Shown piece after piece: positions 6,272-6,735 of a stretch of 6,735 nt of DNA (position 1 is its first letter; every line of letters begins with the position of its first letter). The stretch spans positions 2,269-9,003 of the forward strand of contig JAKBCD010000031.1 of NCBI GenBank assembly GCA_021808205.1. Reading direction: 5' to 3'. The stretch comes from Pseudomonadota bacterium (GTDB lineage: Bacteria > Pseudomonadota > Alphaproteobacteria > Acetobacterales > Acetobacteraceae). Under the pieces are notes generated by a model that saw only the letters and a program-made list of their open reading frames with translations, was not told the origin of the DNA and ran no database searches. The position numbers and the translations under genes were made by a program.

Positions 6272-6735
6272 TCGTTGCCCGAACACATGACGAGCTTGCC
6301 GCCGCCCGCGCAGCACTGGGGCCCACAGGCCTTATCGCGACCATGGGCGCGCTGCACTCAGGGCATATCGCTTTGGTGGAGGCGGCCAAGCAAAGCGGTT
6401 TAACACCGGTGGCGAGTATTTTCGTCAACCCCACGCAATTCGGCCCGAAGGAGGATTTCTCCCGTTATCCGCGTGACGAGGCGGGTGACATCGAGAAGCT
6501 TGAGGAAGCCGGCTGCGCTCTGCTCTGGCTGCCTAGCATGGAGCAAATGTATCCTGGCGGCAATGTCACCACCGTGCATGTTGGCGGACCCAGCGCGCAT
6601 TGGGAAGGTACCCACCGCCCCGGCCATTTCAACGGTGTCGCCACGGTGGTGGCCAAGCTGTTTGGGCAGATGCGGCCCGATGCCGCGTTCTTCGGTGAAA
6701 AAGATTGGCAACAAGTGCAGGTGGTGCGCCGCATG
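6268..6735 (+). CDS. panC: Pantothenate synthetase (pantoate--beta-alanine ligase), 3' end cut off
   Basis: Cytoplasmic enzyme that joins pantoate and beta-alanine using ATP through a pantoyl-adenylate, the last step of vitamin B5 synthesis leading to coenzyme A. The window holds 156 codons of about 280. Visible motifs: TMGALHSGH (25-33), the HIGH-like nucleotide-binding segment with H30 and H33; FVNPTQF (52-58) and KEDFSRYPR (61-69) of the pantoate site; MYPGG (94-98); RPGHFNGVATVV (117-128); FGEKDWQQ (142-149). ATG 6268 gives the standard N-terminus MIVART and has only a weak ribosome site (GAAAAG). It overlaps the TGA of a 7-codon upstream ORF (6248-6271), so it may be translated by coupling. 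It is divergent from cydD. panB is not seen in the window. Confidence 0.96.
   Translation, partial: MIVARTHDELAAARAALGPTGLIATMGALHSGHIALVEAAKQSGLTPVASIFVNPTQFGPKEDFSRYPRDEAGDIEKLEEAGCALLWLPSMEQMYPGGNVTTVHVGGPSAHWEGTHRPGHFNGVATVVAKLFGQMRPDAAFFGEKDWQQVQVVRRM

Overview
This GC-rich window looks like ordinary chromosomal DNA of an alphaproteobacterium, probably an Acetobacteraceae-type organism. That assignment rests on the protein styles (release factor 2, IbpA-type Hsp20, CydDC, PanC), the compact mixed-strand layout and strong GC preference at third codon positions. It is an inference without any database search. I see no mobile elements, tRNA or rRNA genes, or CRISPR repeats.

Layout from left to right. 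(1) prfB (130-1261, +) encodes peptide chain release factor 2. It is split by a programmed +1 frameshift: an internal Shine-Dalgarno (AGGAGG, 187-192) lies just before CTT TGA C (196-202). The true protein is therefore about 376 residues and begins well upstream of the longest uninterrupted frame. (2) A strong stem-loop (1267-1288) separates prfB from a convergent small heat-shock gene. (3) An IbpA-type hsp20 gene (1306-1776, -) has a heat-shock-like promoter at 1893-1921 and a leader of about 110 nt. The end of that leader can fold so that a UUGCU segment pairs with the Shine-Dalgarno, as in ROSE RNA thermometers. (4) Divergent from it is a PrsW-family polytopic membrane protease gene (1927-2883, +). 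(5) Its stop overlaps the stop of cydC by 4 bp. cydD (4505-6190, -) and cydC (2880-4508, -) form an operon joined by an ATGA overlap and encode the heterodimeric ABC transporter needed for cytochrome bd assembly. (6) Divergent from cydD is the 5' part of panC (6268 to the right edge, +), pantothenate synthetase.

The genes do not form one pathway. They cover translation termination, proteostasis, membrane proteolysis, respiratory-chain assembly and coenzyme A biosynthesis. The most interesting signals are regulatory: the prfB recoding site, the candidate RNA thermometer with its heat-shock promoter, and two tiny upstream ORFs that end on the start codons of hsp20 and panC. I found no convincing new multi-gene system.
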